DNA from: Heloderma charlesbogerti
Taxonomy: Eukaryota; Chordata; Lepidosauria; Squamata; Helodermatidae
Direction: 5' to 3'
DNA: 64,000 nucleotides
Assembly: GCA_026122225.1 (NCBI GenBank)
Contig: JANEZZ010003061.1
Span: 744,001 to 808,000 of the forward strand
Below are positions 1 to 9,648 of this stretch, piece by piece. Below the pieces are notes generated by a model. The model was not told where the DNA came from. It did no database searches and saw only the letters and a program-made list of their open reading frames with translations. The stretch's first letter is position 1; every line of letters starts with the position of its first letter. The translations under genes were made by a program, and so were the position numbers.

Positions 1-322
1 TAGAGCCGTGCTGCCTCTGTTTTTTTCAAGATAATGCATATAACCCAATACTGGAGGATGTGAGAAGCTATTAGCAGTGACAGCCAGGTGAAACCCAGAG
101 GAAATATATCTCTGAGTACTGGAGACTGGAAACATCAAATGAGTGCTATGCTGCCTTCATGCTTTGTTAGTTTTCAGAGGCAACTGTCTAGCCACTGTTG
201 GAAACAGCATTGAACCCTTGGTCTGATCCACCAGGGTTGTTTTATACCTGGCCTTTCCACCAAGGACCTCAAACTGGCATAAATAGTTCTATTTCTTGCT
301 CCTTGTGATGTACAAGAACCTT

Positions 323-687
323 TAGTGATGTATAAGAATTTCATTTCTCTTCGCAAATCATGCGAACACGTCCCATTCACCATCCTGAATGTGAACGTGA
401 GCAGGAACACTTTTTCCAAGACATGTTTACAAATTGCTGAATTTGCATCATGTTTACAATGATGTTGTTGTTCTTCTAAATGTGCACTTTGAAATGTGTA
501 GCAGTTTCATGCATTAGTCAATGGGGGAAAAGTATGCACTTTTGAAAAATATGCATAGGAACCCGCACTTTCCCCATTCAAGGGAGCTGAAAACAAGTCA
601 GAAACAAAACTTGGGAGCAAGCTGAAACAAGCTTTAAAGTGATTTTTGGAGAATTTAGGCGAGCTCAAAAATCACTGGTTTTCCCTA
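323..687 (+). mobile_element. hAT-like MITE, family with TAGGGATGT ends (copy 1)
   Basis: It starts TAGTGATGTATAAGAATTTC and ends CCCTAC, and resembles the 41516 copy at its left end (TATAAGAATTTCATT, then runs rich in CATG, CACG and GAACACG-type words). The ends are mutated and no target duplication is visible. It directly abuts a MIR-like SINE. It is an old, non-coding copy. Confidence 0.5.
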
Positions 688-1355
688 CCTCCTTGTAAGA
701 TAGGCTATGCCCAAGCCATCTAGTGAGCTTTATGGTTGAGTGGGCATTTGAATTTGGGTGTCAGGGTGGAAACTGAGCTGATAGAACCCTAGAGCAGTTC
801 TGATTCTGAGGAGGAACAGCAATCCGTGGGAAAGGAGCACGCTCATCTCTCACAGGCACAGCAGCTGGCAGAGATTCCTCCTGCCAGCATTCCTGAGATT
901 GATAGTGACCCTGGCAGTGAGAGAGCGCTGGAGGGGGGCTTGCTGGACGCTCGACGCCGATGCTGGGAGCGACGACAGCTGGAGGGCGCGGAAAGGAGGC
1001 GTAGCGCTTGTTTGGCGCGCAGGCAACGGTCACGTCCTGAGGACCCAAGGGAAAGAGGGAGGAACTCTCCCTAGCCCATACGTTCAGGGTCTTCCTGTAA
1101 TTCTCCTTCAAATGGGGACCAACTGCTTAACCTGGAGCATAGGCTACTCTGCTGTTCCTTGCTTAGTTGTTGGTGATTAGCATCTGAAAGAGTCATCAAG
1201 TTGTAAAAGGATTAAAGCCTTGAAAATAATCCTTTTGTCTGTGTCTTGAGTTAGCTATTGGAGTAGACTGAAAGAGGCTGCCAGGGTGCTCTTGACAGCG
1301 GGTCTCCCAAGCCCTGATCTGCTGCTCTAACCACTGCACTATACTAGTTCTCTTT
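685..1355 (-). mobile_element. MIR-like CORE-SINE split by an LTR
   Basis: Two SINE pieces flank the LTR at 759-1297. The left piece is 685-758 (GTGAGCTTTATGGTTGAGTG and following) and the right piece is 1298-1355 (GGGTCTCCCAAGCCC, then CTCTAACCACTGCACTATAC). Joined, they read like the continuous reverse complement of the better-preserved SINEs at 54222 and 55141. The outer piece carries the tRNA-derived head. Confidence 0.65.
759..1297 (+). mobile_element. Solo LTR (gypsy-like), 539 bp
   Basis: It begins TGTCAGGG and ends CTTGACA, the TG...CA ends of an LTR. It interrupts a MIR-like SINE cleanly. The flanking pentamers TTGGG and GCGGG match at three of five positions and fit a degraded 5-bp target duplication, since both abut the SINE word GGGTCTCCC. 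A GATTAAAG polyadenylation-like signal and a following TTTTGTCTGTGTC run resemble those in the LTR at 53394-53960, suggesting the same broad family. The U3 part is GC-rich. No internal gag-pol sequence is attached, so this is a recombined solo LTR. Confidence 0.7.
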
Positions 1356-1729
1356 CTTTCTGCAATTCATGTGTTTTTATGAATTGGTACTACCTTTGTG
1401 GTTGTGATATTCATACTCGCATGATAGCATAGATAGCACTATAAAGAAACTGTTCACATGCAGCCTGGTCAAAGTGAGAAAAAAGTCTTTGCCAACCAGC
1501 CATAGTTCTCAAATGGTTGTTCATCAATTGTGTTTTTAAAAACACATTATCTCCCCCAAGGAGATGATCAGTTTTACAAGTGTTCATTTACCTTTGCACA
1601 TCATTGTAAAAGAGCTAGGTATTCCTTTGACAAAAAGAATATAGGAACAATATTTTGCTTCCACAATAAATGATATCTCTCCTGGGGTTGTTAGTTGTCT
1701 TCCAGTTTGTAATATTAGCAGGATGGAAT

Positions 1730-2330
1730 TTTATTTATGTATTTATGTATTTATTTATTTTATCTATTTACAACATTTGTATACTGCTCCACATCTAAAC
1801 AGATTCTGGAGTGGTGAACAAGAGATAAAATGAACAAAGATAAAAAGAATGAAACACAATATTGAAATTATTCTTTAAAAAACAGAGTGCCAATAAAATG
1901 AAGGCTGGTTAACCAAGGAAACCTTCCCGGAAAAGAGCTGTTTTCATCCGGCACTGAAAACAGCCCAGTGTTGGTTTCTGCCTGACTTCTAGAGGCAGGG
2001 AATTCTATAGGATGGGAACTACCACACTGAAGACTCTTCTCCAGATGGATTCCAGTCAGGCCAAAGGTCCATGTGGAACCACCAGGAGCATGCTCTCTGA
2101 TGTCCCCAATGACTGGGCAGGTTGGTAAAGGAGAAAGCGCTCTCTCAGATATCCTGGTCCCATGTTGTTTAGGGCTTTGTACACTAGTACCCAAACCTTG
2201 AGGACAGGAAGGCCTGGAGTGCTATGGTACATGGGGTCACGAAGAGTCGGACATGACTTAACGACTGAACAACAACAACCCAAACAACAATAGGCAACCA
2301 GTGCTGTTCCCTCAGCAAAGGAGTTTGTCA
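1730..2330 (-). mobile_element. L2-like LINE 3' end
   Basis: On the plus strand it opens with a TTTA-repeat tail (1730-1770) and ATACTGCTCC, then phrases typical of reversed L2 3' sequence in this window (GGGAATTCTATAGGATGGGA, TAGGGCTTTGTACACTAGTA, AGGCAACCAGTG). It carries a BovB 3' tail near its left-hand coding side. Heavily mutated, no frame. Confidence 0.6.
2197..2285 (+). mobile_element. BovB (RTE) 3' tail fragment
   Basis: Contains AGGACAGGAAGGCCTGGAGT and ATGGGGTCACGAAGAGTCGG, then CGACTGAACAACAACAAC, the diagnostic 3' end of BovB LINEs and their dependent SINEs. The octamer ACCCAAAC occurs at 2189-2196 and again at 2278-2285, a possible target duplication, although the right copy merges with the CAA-repeat tail. 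Inserted in an L2 relic. Confidence 0.75.
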
Positions 2331-2910
2331 GAGAGAAACAGTTCCCGGAAATAAACAGGCCCTGCATAAAATTCTCAAATAAAGGCCTTTTTCTTATAAG
2401 AAACACCATACCAAATGATGCTTCCCCACCATTGTAGGGGATTTGCTGCCTAACAGCAGTGTCCAGCTCTGCAAGGCTGCCACAAACATTTTTACATTGT
2501 GGTATATAAAAATATTTAATGGCTTTTCATACTCTTCTAAATATTCACATAATGTTTTTGCAAAAGTTGTGCATCTGAACAATCATTTTCTGGAGAGAGA
2601 GAATGGGGTGTAATTTGATTCGTGTTTTCCCATCCTTGTTCTCCTTGCTGTAATTTTTTGTAATTACTTCTTCCTTTTGAATTTATCAAAGGCATTTATT
2701 ATTGGAAGGACACATGAAGATATTAATTTGTCTAATGATGTACAGTCAGAAAGGTTTTAAAAGAATCATAACAGCATTGCCCTGATTTCGAAGTTCAAAC
2801 ATAGTGTGATAACAATTGACAACTGTATATAATAATAATATAATAACAAATGTTGCATTTGTCTGTCTGTGTCAAGAAATAGCTGCAAGAAGCCTGGTCA
2901 TCATCCGAGA

Positions 2911-3050
2911 TCAACCTTCCCCAACCTGTCGCACTCCAGATTTTTGGGGCTACAACTCCCAGGATTCCTGATCATTAGCTATGCTGGCTGGGGCTGATGG
3001 ATGTTGAACTACAAGACATCTGGAGGGCACCAGGCTGAAGAAGGCTGTCC
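2911..3050. mobile_element. Palindromic MITE (ACAACTCCCA family), copy 1
   Basis: A near-palindrome: the left half carries TCCAGATTTTTGGGGCTACA and the right half GAACTACAAGACATCTGGAG, with CCTTCCCCAACCT at one end matched by AGGCTGAAGAAGG at the other. Similar copies lie at 3840, 35491, 55377 and 59732. No coding capacity. The superfamily is not assignable by eye. Confidence 0.65.
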
Positions 3051-3687
3051 TAGTTAGTCAGTGATAATGAAGGTGGGACATGAACTAGACCAGCTCTTAC
3101 TTGCTTATGTAAGAGCCCTGAGGTGATCAATTTGCTCAGAGTATAATGTGCAGGGCTGCCATTGACCCACATACATTATTTCCAGACAAGTAACATAACT
3201 TTGTGTATTGCGTTAAATTACACTAATTTTTGGCCTACCTTTTTCTTCTGTTATTTGATTACTTTTGGCGCATTTCCTAGTACTTGGTGGCTACTGGAAC
3301 ATATGCACTATGTGTGATCTGCATTATATAATTTCATTTCATTGTTCAGTGCTATCAAGTGCCTCTTAGTAAGGTTCAAGAGTAAATGTAGTGCCAAAGA
3401 GGAGCAACACGTCTAAATGCTTTGTGTCCAAAAGGCTGTCAGAGTTCTAGCAGTGAAGATGCTTTCTTTATATGAGAACCAGGGGCTGGCATTTGTTTGG
3501 TCTAGAAGGGGCATAACCAACAGAGCTGCCATGTTACAGGTTACCATGGGTGTTTTATTGGGACAATAGTAATATAATATATTAATAATAACACTTAGCA
3601 TTTATATGGTGCTTTTTTTAGAGTTCAAAATGTTTAATGTACATGTGCTAATGTGTGGCTGCTGGCAGTGCACACTGTCTAGAATGC

Positions 3688-3839
3688 TCAAGGATATAAG
3701 TCTGTGTTAGAGCACAGCATTGCATGTAAAAGGGTCCAGAATCAACCCAGTTGAAAGGATCTGGTAGTGGGTGGTAGAAAAGATGACCAAGACCTTGGAA
3801 GAGCCACTGCCAGTATAAGTAAATAACATTGGGCTAAAG
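3688..3839 (+). mobile_element. tRNA-derived SINE, copy 1
   Basis: Decayed promoter boxes are visible: TGTTAGAGCACAGCATTGCA resembles an A box plus anticodon region and GGGTCCAGAATCAACCC a degraded B box. A GGATCTGGTAGTGGGTG body follows. It resembles the SINE copies at 7889, 37101 and 50925. It abuts the palindromic MITE at 3840. Confidence 0.6.
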
Positions 3840-3986
3840 CAGCCTTCTCAAACCTGGTCTTCTCCAGCTGTATTGGACTACAACTCCTACCATCCCCAGT
3901 GAGCATGGGCATTGGCCATGCTGGTTGGAGGTTATGGAAGTTGTAGTTCAACATGCCTGGAAAGCGCCAGGTTGGGGAAGGGGAGG
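3840..3986. mobile_element. Palindromic MITE (ACAACTCCCA family), copy 2
   Basis: CTTCTCCAGCTGTATTGGAC and ACTACAACTCCTACCATC on the left pair with GGAAGTTGTAGTTCAACATG and CCTGGAAAGCGCCAGGTT on the right. Confidence 0.65.
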
Positions 3987-4529
3987 CTAGAAGAACCAAT
4001 GGCCTGACCTCAGGACCAGACATTTGATCTGACACGTGCATATAGTTGCCCCGGAAACGTTCTTTGCATAGTAATTGGCACTGCTGGAACGAAGAAGAGT
4101 TTTGAAAAGAAAATGCCAGCAAATTTGTGTCGCAATTATCATCATAGTGGGCTTTTTTGCCTGCTGAGTGCTGTTCTGTAATGGTTTTCCCTTGATGGTG
4201 CAATGAAATTGATGGCAATACAATGTGGGAAGCTTGGAAGTTCTAGCTAGTTGGCAAAAAAATTCCCTGACTTGGTTGTAAACTAAAGCTTTTGTATCTG
4301 ACAACAGACTAAGCTGTTCTAATAAACAGCAATATTTCTATTTTATGTTGTGCTTTGAAAACTTAGGTGCTTCATAAGAATATAGTTACAAATTGAATAT
4401 GAAAATTAAAATATACTGTACCTATTTTAATAACTGCATGAGATTATTGGAGCCATAATCCAGTCATTCTTTGCATCCTCCCTTTCCAATCTGTGTACTG
4501 TGTGGCTTGCAGAAATTTCCTGCTGCTAA

Positions 4530-4732
4530 CCAGATTCTGGCTGAACATCAGGAAACACTTCCTGACTGCTAGAGCAATACGACAATGGAACCAATTACCT
4601 AGGAAGGTAGTGGGCTCTCCAACACTGGAGGCATTCAAGATGAGGCTGGACAGCCATCTATTGGGGATGCTCTGACTTGGATTCCTGCATTGAGCAGGGG
4701 GTTGGACTCGATGGACTTTTTCTATGATTCTA
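4530..4732 (+). mobile_element. CR1 LINE 3' end
   Basis: Encodes in frame the last part of CR1 ORF2 (LNIRKHFLTARAIRQWNQLP, ending at a stop after LLGML), followed by the short CR1 3' UTR (GGTTGGACTCGATGGAC) and a TTCTATGATTCTA end. 5'-truncated, about 200 bp. A short deletion removes part of the UTR. Confidence 0.85.
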
Positions 4733-5002
4733 ACCCCCTCCCTTTCAGCAACCCTCCTGCAAGCAGACAGAACTGCACTCCTGGGGTAGGTGCATATACA
4801 TAAAGGACCAACTGGACTGGCATTTTCGAGTTGGTTGCATGCCTTGCAGTTTTATGCAATGCTTGCATTTTGCTTCCATGTTGCATATTCTCCTATAATT
4901 GTGGGTGAATCCGATTGGCTACAATGAGGTTTCCCGCTCTCAACAACAACTGTTATGTAATGCATCCAGAGATATTTCTTTCCTCTTATTAATAGCACCA
5001 TC

Positions 5003-5023
5003 TACACACACACACACACACAC
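5003..5023. repeat. (CA)n microsatellite
   Basis: About ten CA units. Confidence 0.95.
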
Positions 5024-6110
5024 CCCTGTTCTACCTGAAAGAGAACTTCGTCCTAGTTGTTCTTTAAGCCTCAAGAATTTCTGGAACAACTGCAGAGTGG
5101 AAGGCTACTTTCGCATAGTTGAATTCATTCCTGGATGACTGGATGGGTTAATCTGTTTGGAGTGTAGTGGGAGGGAGACAGCTGGCCAGACCAAAGATTG
5201 CTTCTTGACATTTTTGCTGAGCTTTGTTTGAGTCAGTGTATCCACCAGTCAATATAATCTATGAAATAATAGCACCCTTATAGTACTAGAGAACAAAAAG
5301 ACAACTTAGTGATGATTGGGAGAATTTTCTTCATATGCAAATTACAAACATGCCCCCCTCCAAATCAAGACCTCAGTGGGAGGCAAAGGGTTAAAGCCCT
5401 CTGACCAGACCCTCTCTAGAGTCCTGATCCAGATCAGTTCCCATGCGCTTTCTTTTGAGTAAAGAAAAAGCACTGACTTAACTGCATTCTACGTATTAAA
5501 GGTAATGCGTCATTTGGATCTCACTCACTGCCCATAACATCTGAAATGGTACTTCATTTCATGTTCTTTCTAGAAATGGAATCCAGAAGACCGCTAGGAA
5601 ATGCAGTTAAATAAGATCTTCTCTCATCTTCAGAAGTCTGTGCCTTTCCTCTCCTAATCTTATCCTGTGTTGTATTTGAATAGATTATGTTCTGCCTGCC
5701 TTCATCAGACCAAAATTAATTTCAGATGTAGATAACGGTCTCCCATTAGCAGTTACCACTTATAAATCATTATGAAAACTGCCTTGTACTGAAGTAGTTA
5801 GGAAATCTTTTCCTGATGGGAATGTGTGGGAAGAACACCTGCCTTTGTGGCTGATGGTTGGTTCCAACTGTTGGTTCCAACTGTCACTCTGATGAGGAGA
5901 TGTGGGAAGGAGGGGAGAAATGGAAAGCGTGGGGAGGTTTCTATATATAAATTACTGATAAAGTCTGTCCTGACAGTCCAAGAAAATGCACTGTGGTAAG
6001 AAAATGAACAGCAGGACTTTGGCCTTTTTGCACCTCTTGTGAACTGATTGCAGGTGCTGGAAATCATGAGGTGATGTGACAGAATGAAGGGCCCTGGAGT
6101 GTGTTCATGT

Positions 6111-6161
<51 letters not shown>
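6111..6161. repeat. (TC)n(AC)n compound microsatellite
   Basis: TC units to about 6127, then about 17 AC units. Confidence 0.97.
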
Positions 6162-6164
<3 letters not shown>

Positions 6165-6260
6165 CCACTAAATAAAGCAATGATATCATATTGGCATTGT
6201 GGGCTTCCAACTTGGTCCCATACGTTTAAAAGTGACCACTGAACTTTTATGGTAGAATTA

Positions 6261-6325
6261 GTATTATTATTTATTACATTTCTATACTGCCCAATAGCCA
6301 GAGCTGCCTGGGCAGTTTACAAAGA
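6261..6325 (-). mobile_element. L2 3'-terminal fragment
   Basis: TTATTACATTTCTATACTGC followed by CCAATAGCCAGAGC and GGGCAGTTTACAAAG is the reversed L2 3' end seen intact elsewhere in the window. Confidence 0.65.
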
Positions 6326-6572
6326 ATGTATTTTATTCATCGGAGTAGTGGGGCTCGCAGGGTTGGAGCACACAGACTTTTTAATTAGCAGTGACAATGA
6401 CATCATCTTTTCCCCTCCTCAGTCTTCCCTGTTCCCTCTGAGATTAGCTGCAATCCTTTTACTAGCTTAGGGAGAAATGGATTGTCCCAGCAACAGTATA
6501 TTGCTGTGAGCTAACCCTGTTGTAATCTTTCGTGTTGTATTTTGGGGTGGCTTGGTGTGACTGGGGAACTAA

Positions 6573-7018
6573 GGGCACAATCCTATGGAGATAGTTGTCA
6601 GCCTCTGAACTTGGGGGCTGACCACTATCCAGTGCAGGGTGGATGGAGCATGGAGGTGATCCTCACCTCTGTGCTCTGGCTGTCCTGCATTTTTGGCTAG
6701 ACAGGCAATTTTGCTTGTCTAGCTGGAGAGCTTTGGAGTGGGAGGCTACACAGCACATGGTAAGCTGTGTAATGCAGTTTCCACAGCCTCTTCCCCTCCC
6801 CGCCTATAGGACCTCCCCCCTTTCCCCATCACCACACTCTGTTTCTGAGCACAGAGATGTAGTGGGTGTGGAGACAACCATGCCAGCTACGAAGGGGCAG
6901 CAGAGGGGCAGGGAGCACGATGTCTGAGCTCCAAGGAACTGGTTCTGACCTTGGATCCCAGAAACCAAAATATCCTATGGCCCTCTAGACAGTGTCTAGT
7001 GGCCATAGGATTGTACCC
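6573..7018. mobile_element. Harbinger-like MITE, copy 1 (TAA duplication)
   Basis: Terminal inverted repeats GGGCACAATCCTATGG and CCATAGGATTGTACCC, flanked on both sides by TAA. A 3-bp TWA duplication is characteristic of PIF/Harbinger transposons. The inner right end has the hairpin CTAGACAGTGTCTAG. Other copies are at 33704, 44264 and 57993. No transposase frame. Confidence 0.75.
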
Positions 7019-7055
7019 TAAGACCCATTAATTTTACAAAAGACCTGTCTGACTG

Positions 7056-7093
<38 letters not shown>
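7056..7093. repeat. (CT)n(CA)n compound microsatellite
   Basis: About 12 CT units run directly into seven CA units. Confidence 0.96.
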
Positions 7094-7194
7094 GGATTAA
7101 CACTGCATTTTTGGACTTTCCCTTGAGGCATGGCTGTGGGGGACTGTCATGATAAGTATCCGAACTTCAAAATTTACCACTATACCACTAATTT

Positions 7195-7400
7195 TAATCA
7201 TTTATTACCATGTCTAAGGAGCGAAAGGTGATGTACATGGTTCCACCCATTTTATCTACAGAATGACTGTGTGAGGTGGGTTAAGCTGAGAGATAGTGAC
7301 TGACCTAAGGGTACTCAGTGAACTTTGTGACTGGCTGGGGATTTCAACACATCCCTGTTTCTCATAGTCCAGCATTCTTAAACTGCTACACCACACTGTC
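7195..7400 (-). mobile_element. MIR-like CORE-SINE
   Basis: Reverse orientation: CCATTTTATCTACAGAATGA, GTGTGAGGTGGGTTAAGCTG, then a reversed tRNA head ending AACTGCTACACCACACTGTC. Compare the copies at 54222 and 55141. Confidence 0.7.
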
Positions 7401-7488
7401 TAGAAAATCTGTAGCAGGAAGTGAAGGCTATGAACCAAGAAGTTGCCATTTTCAAATATCTGCTCATGGACTCATAGTGGCCTTCTAG

Positions 7489-7829
7489 CAGGGGTGCAGA
7501 ACCTCTTTCAGCCTGAGGTCTGAATTCCATTTTGAAGAAGCTCTTGGGGGCTGCATTTCAGTGCTGAGTGGGGCCAAAGGAAAAGGGGTGGGGCCAAAGG
7601 CAAAAGGGGTGTGGCCAAAATACCGGCATATTTTAGCTTTTAAGGCTCTTACTGCCAGGAACTACTAAGCCTTCAGAGAGGCATTTCAACATTTTAGAAT
7701 GGGGAAAGAACTGCATAAAAGCTGGAAAACCACCAAATGATCAATGGTCAGAGAAAGGAATCAGGGGAAATGGCCATCCAGATTGGGACCCCAGGATGAT
7801 CAGATTTGGCACCCAGTTCTGCACCCCTG
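7489..7829 (+). mobile_element. hAT-like MITE with CAGGGGTGCAGAAC ends, copy 1
   Basis: Exact 14-bp terminal inverted repeats CAGGGGTGCAGAAC and GTTCTGCACCCCTG. The flanking octamers CCTTCTAG and TCTTATAG match at six of eight, as expected for an aged hAT duplication. The interior has tandem GGGGCCAAAGG words and AGGCATTTCAACATTTTAGA, shared with a second copy at 9312. Confidence 0.8.
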
Positions 7830-7888
7830 TCTTATAGGGTGACCCCTGGCAAGAATCCACTTCACTGGGTAGCTTCTCTCCTTATGGG

Positions 7889-7972
7889 GTGGGACATAGT
7901 GCGGCGATAAACAATGGAATTTGCACATAGAAGGCCCTAGGTTCAATCCCTGACATCCCCAGGTAAAAGGAA
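7889..7972 (+). mobile_element. tRNA-derived SINE, copy 2
   Basis: B box CTAGGTTCAATCCCTGACAT preceded by an A-box-like GACATAGTGCGGCGATAAAC. Truncated shortly after the tRNA-like head. Confidence 0.55.
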
Positions 7973-9311
7973 GCCATTTGCCTTTCAGATTGCCAAATCT
8001 TGTCATTGTCTCCCTCCCAGTTGCAACCTGTTTCCAGCTTTTGGGGAAACTTGTAGGCTCTTCCTCCACATTTTCAAGCACAAAAGAAGCTGCCTTAAAC
8101 AAAACCCACTTTTCACTTGGGCTTTTGGCCTGGAAAGAAATTACACCTGGAGCTTTATGAGACTCCACATCTTTGTGTCTGGAGGATTGGGCAGCTGGGA
8201 TGCAGCTTCCCACAAGTGCCACAGCACTGCCTGCTTTTTGCCTTCTTCACAGCTACTTTCCTGAACTTTGAAACAGTGGAAAAACATATATATTATTTGA
8301 AATGATAAAGCACTAAAGGTGTTCAGATGTGATAGGCAGCCGAAAACTGGCATACATCCTTGTCTGAACATGTTTAATGACACTATGAATGTCTGTTGCT
8401 TTGCAGTGGCAGTGTATAGAAATGGATAGACAGAATGGAAAAGAAATAGAGCAGGAATGGCTATAATTACTTGATGTCAGCGGAGGGGGAACACAAAGGA
8501 CTTCATTTCCTGGTTGGTTGACAAAAATTAGAAAAATGCTATAGGCACAGACTACCCATGGGTTTCTCGCCTTTAGGTTCAAATTAAAAAATGGGGGAAT
8601 GGCCTCATACCACCTTGGCCTTGTTGATAATGTGCTGCACCATGTTGTCCACAGACATCCAAAAGCTTATAGATAGGCAACAAAGGGGAGACCCCACAGA
8701 GGCTAAGCCCTTACTGGGGACCCTGAAGCCACCACAATTTTGGTTAAAACAGATTTGGATGGAGAGCCTCGCCAATGGGGCTTCTCCTTAGAGTCTCTAA
8801 TAAAACTCAAAGATTGTGAATCCAGCCCAAGACGTTGGTAGCTGCTTCACTGTGCTCTATGTTCCCTGCCAGACCAATTCCACCTTTGGACTCAGAACCG
8901 ACAACTCACACAGTCCCCTAAAAGGCACCAAGCAGTTCAATAGAGCTAGCTGGTTGTGCTATGTTGTGCATGAAACCCATCTCTGGAGGCAGGGGGCACG
9001 ATACCAGGGGGTAAATCTTTCTCTCTGGATATACAAGACAAACAGATCTATTTGTGGCAAACAAGGCAGGAAAGCAAGGGACTCTAGCCCTAGAAACACG
9101 GGGTAGGCACTGCAGTAGAGTGGGGAATCTCGCTAGGAAAGAGTCACGAGGATTCATATTAAGAGTCAGTCAGACCCTGGGAAATTCACAGAGCTGAGAC
9201 ACACCAGCAGGAGGGATGTTGAAGCAGAAAAAAAATCAACATTGACTGCCCCAAATCTAAGGCAGTTATAGGGTTTGAGACAAAGTGAACCAAGTGCTCA
9301 GTGACTTAGAG
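7973..9311. other. Unassigned intron
   Basis: Mixed-composition DNA with short open frames on both strands that show no family motif. No inverted termini found. Confidence 0.45.
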
Positions 9312-9648
9312 CAGGATTAGGGAATCTTTCTCAGGGCAAGGGCTGAATAAGAGAAGCTCTTGAGGTGCATTCCAGTGGTGGGTGGGGCCAAAGGCAAAGG
9401 GGGTGGAGCAAATAAAAAAAACCCCAACATGTTGTAGCTTAAAGCTCTTACTCTCAGTAGCTAGGCTTTAGGAGAGGCATTTCAACATTTTAGAATGGGG
9501 AAAAAACTGCACAAAAGCTGTGAATCCACCAAATGGTCAATGGTTGGGGGAAAGGTGATGGGGCCAGGGGAAGGGGAATCCCAGAGTGCCATATTAGGAT
9601 GTCAGGAGAACCAGATTTCACCCCTGGGTCCATGGTGCCCCACCCCTG
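9312..9648 (+). mobile_element. hAT-like MITE with CAGGGGTGCAGAAC ends, copy 2
   Basis: Same interior as the 7489 copy (GGCATTTCAACATTTTAGAA, then CAAAAGCTG) in the same direction. The ends are CAGGATTAGGGAATC and CACCCCTG. Flanking octamers ACTTAGAG and GCTTAGGG match at six of eight. It lies 1.5 kb from copy 1 and carries independent duplications, so it is a separate insertion rather than a segmental copy. Confidence 0.75.

Larger units (their letters stand above)
4733..6572. other. Repeat-poor intron with two microsatellites
   Basis: Apart from the microsatellites and the L2 tip at 6261, I see no recognisable element. No open frame is supported. Confidence 0.5.

Noticed and set aside
6573..7018. 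A hAT assignment for this MITE family
   Set aside because: The repeated flank is TAA (and TTA at 44264) rather than an 8-bp word, which fits Harbinger better.
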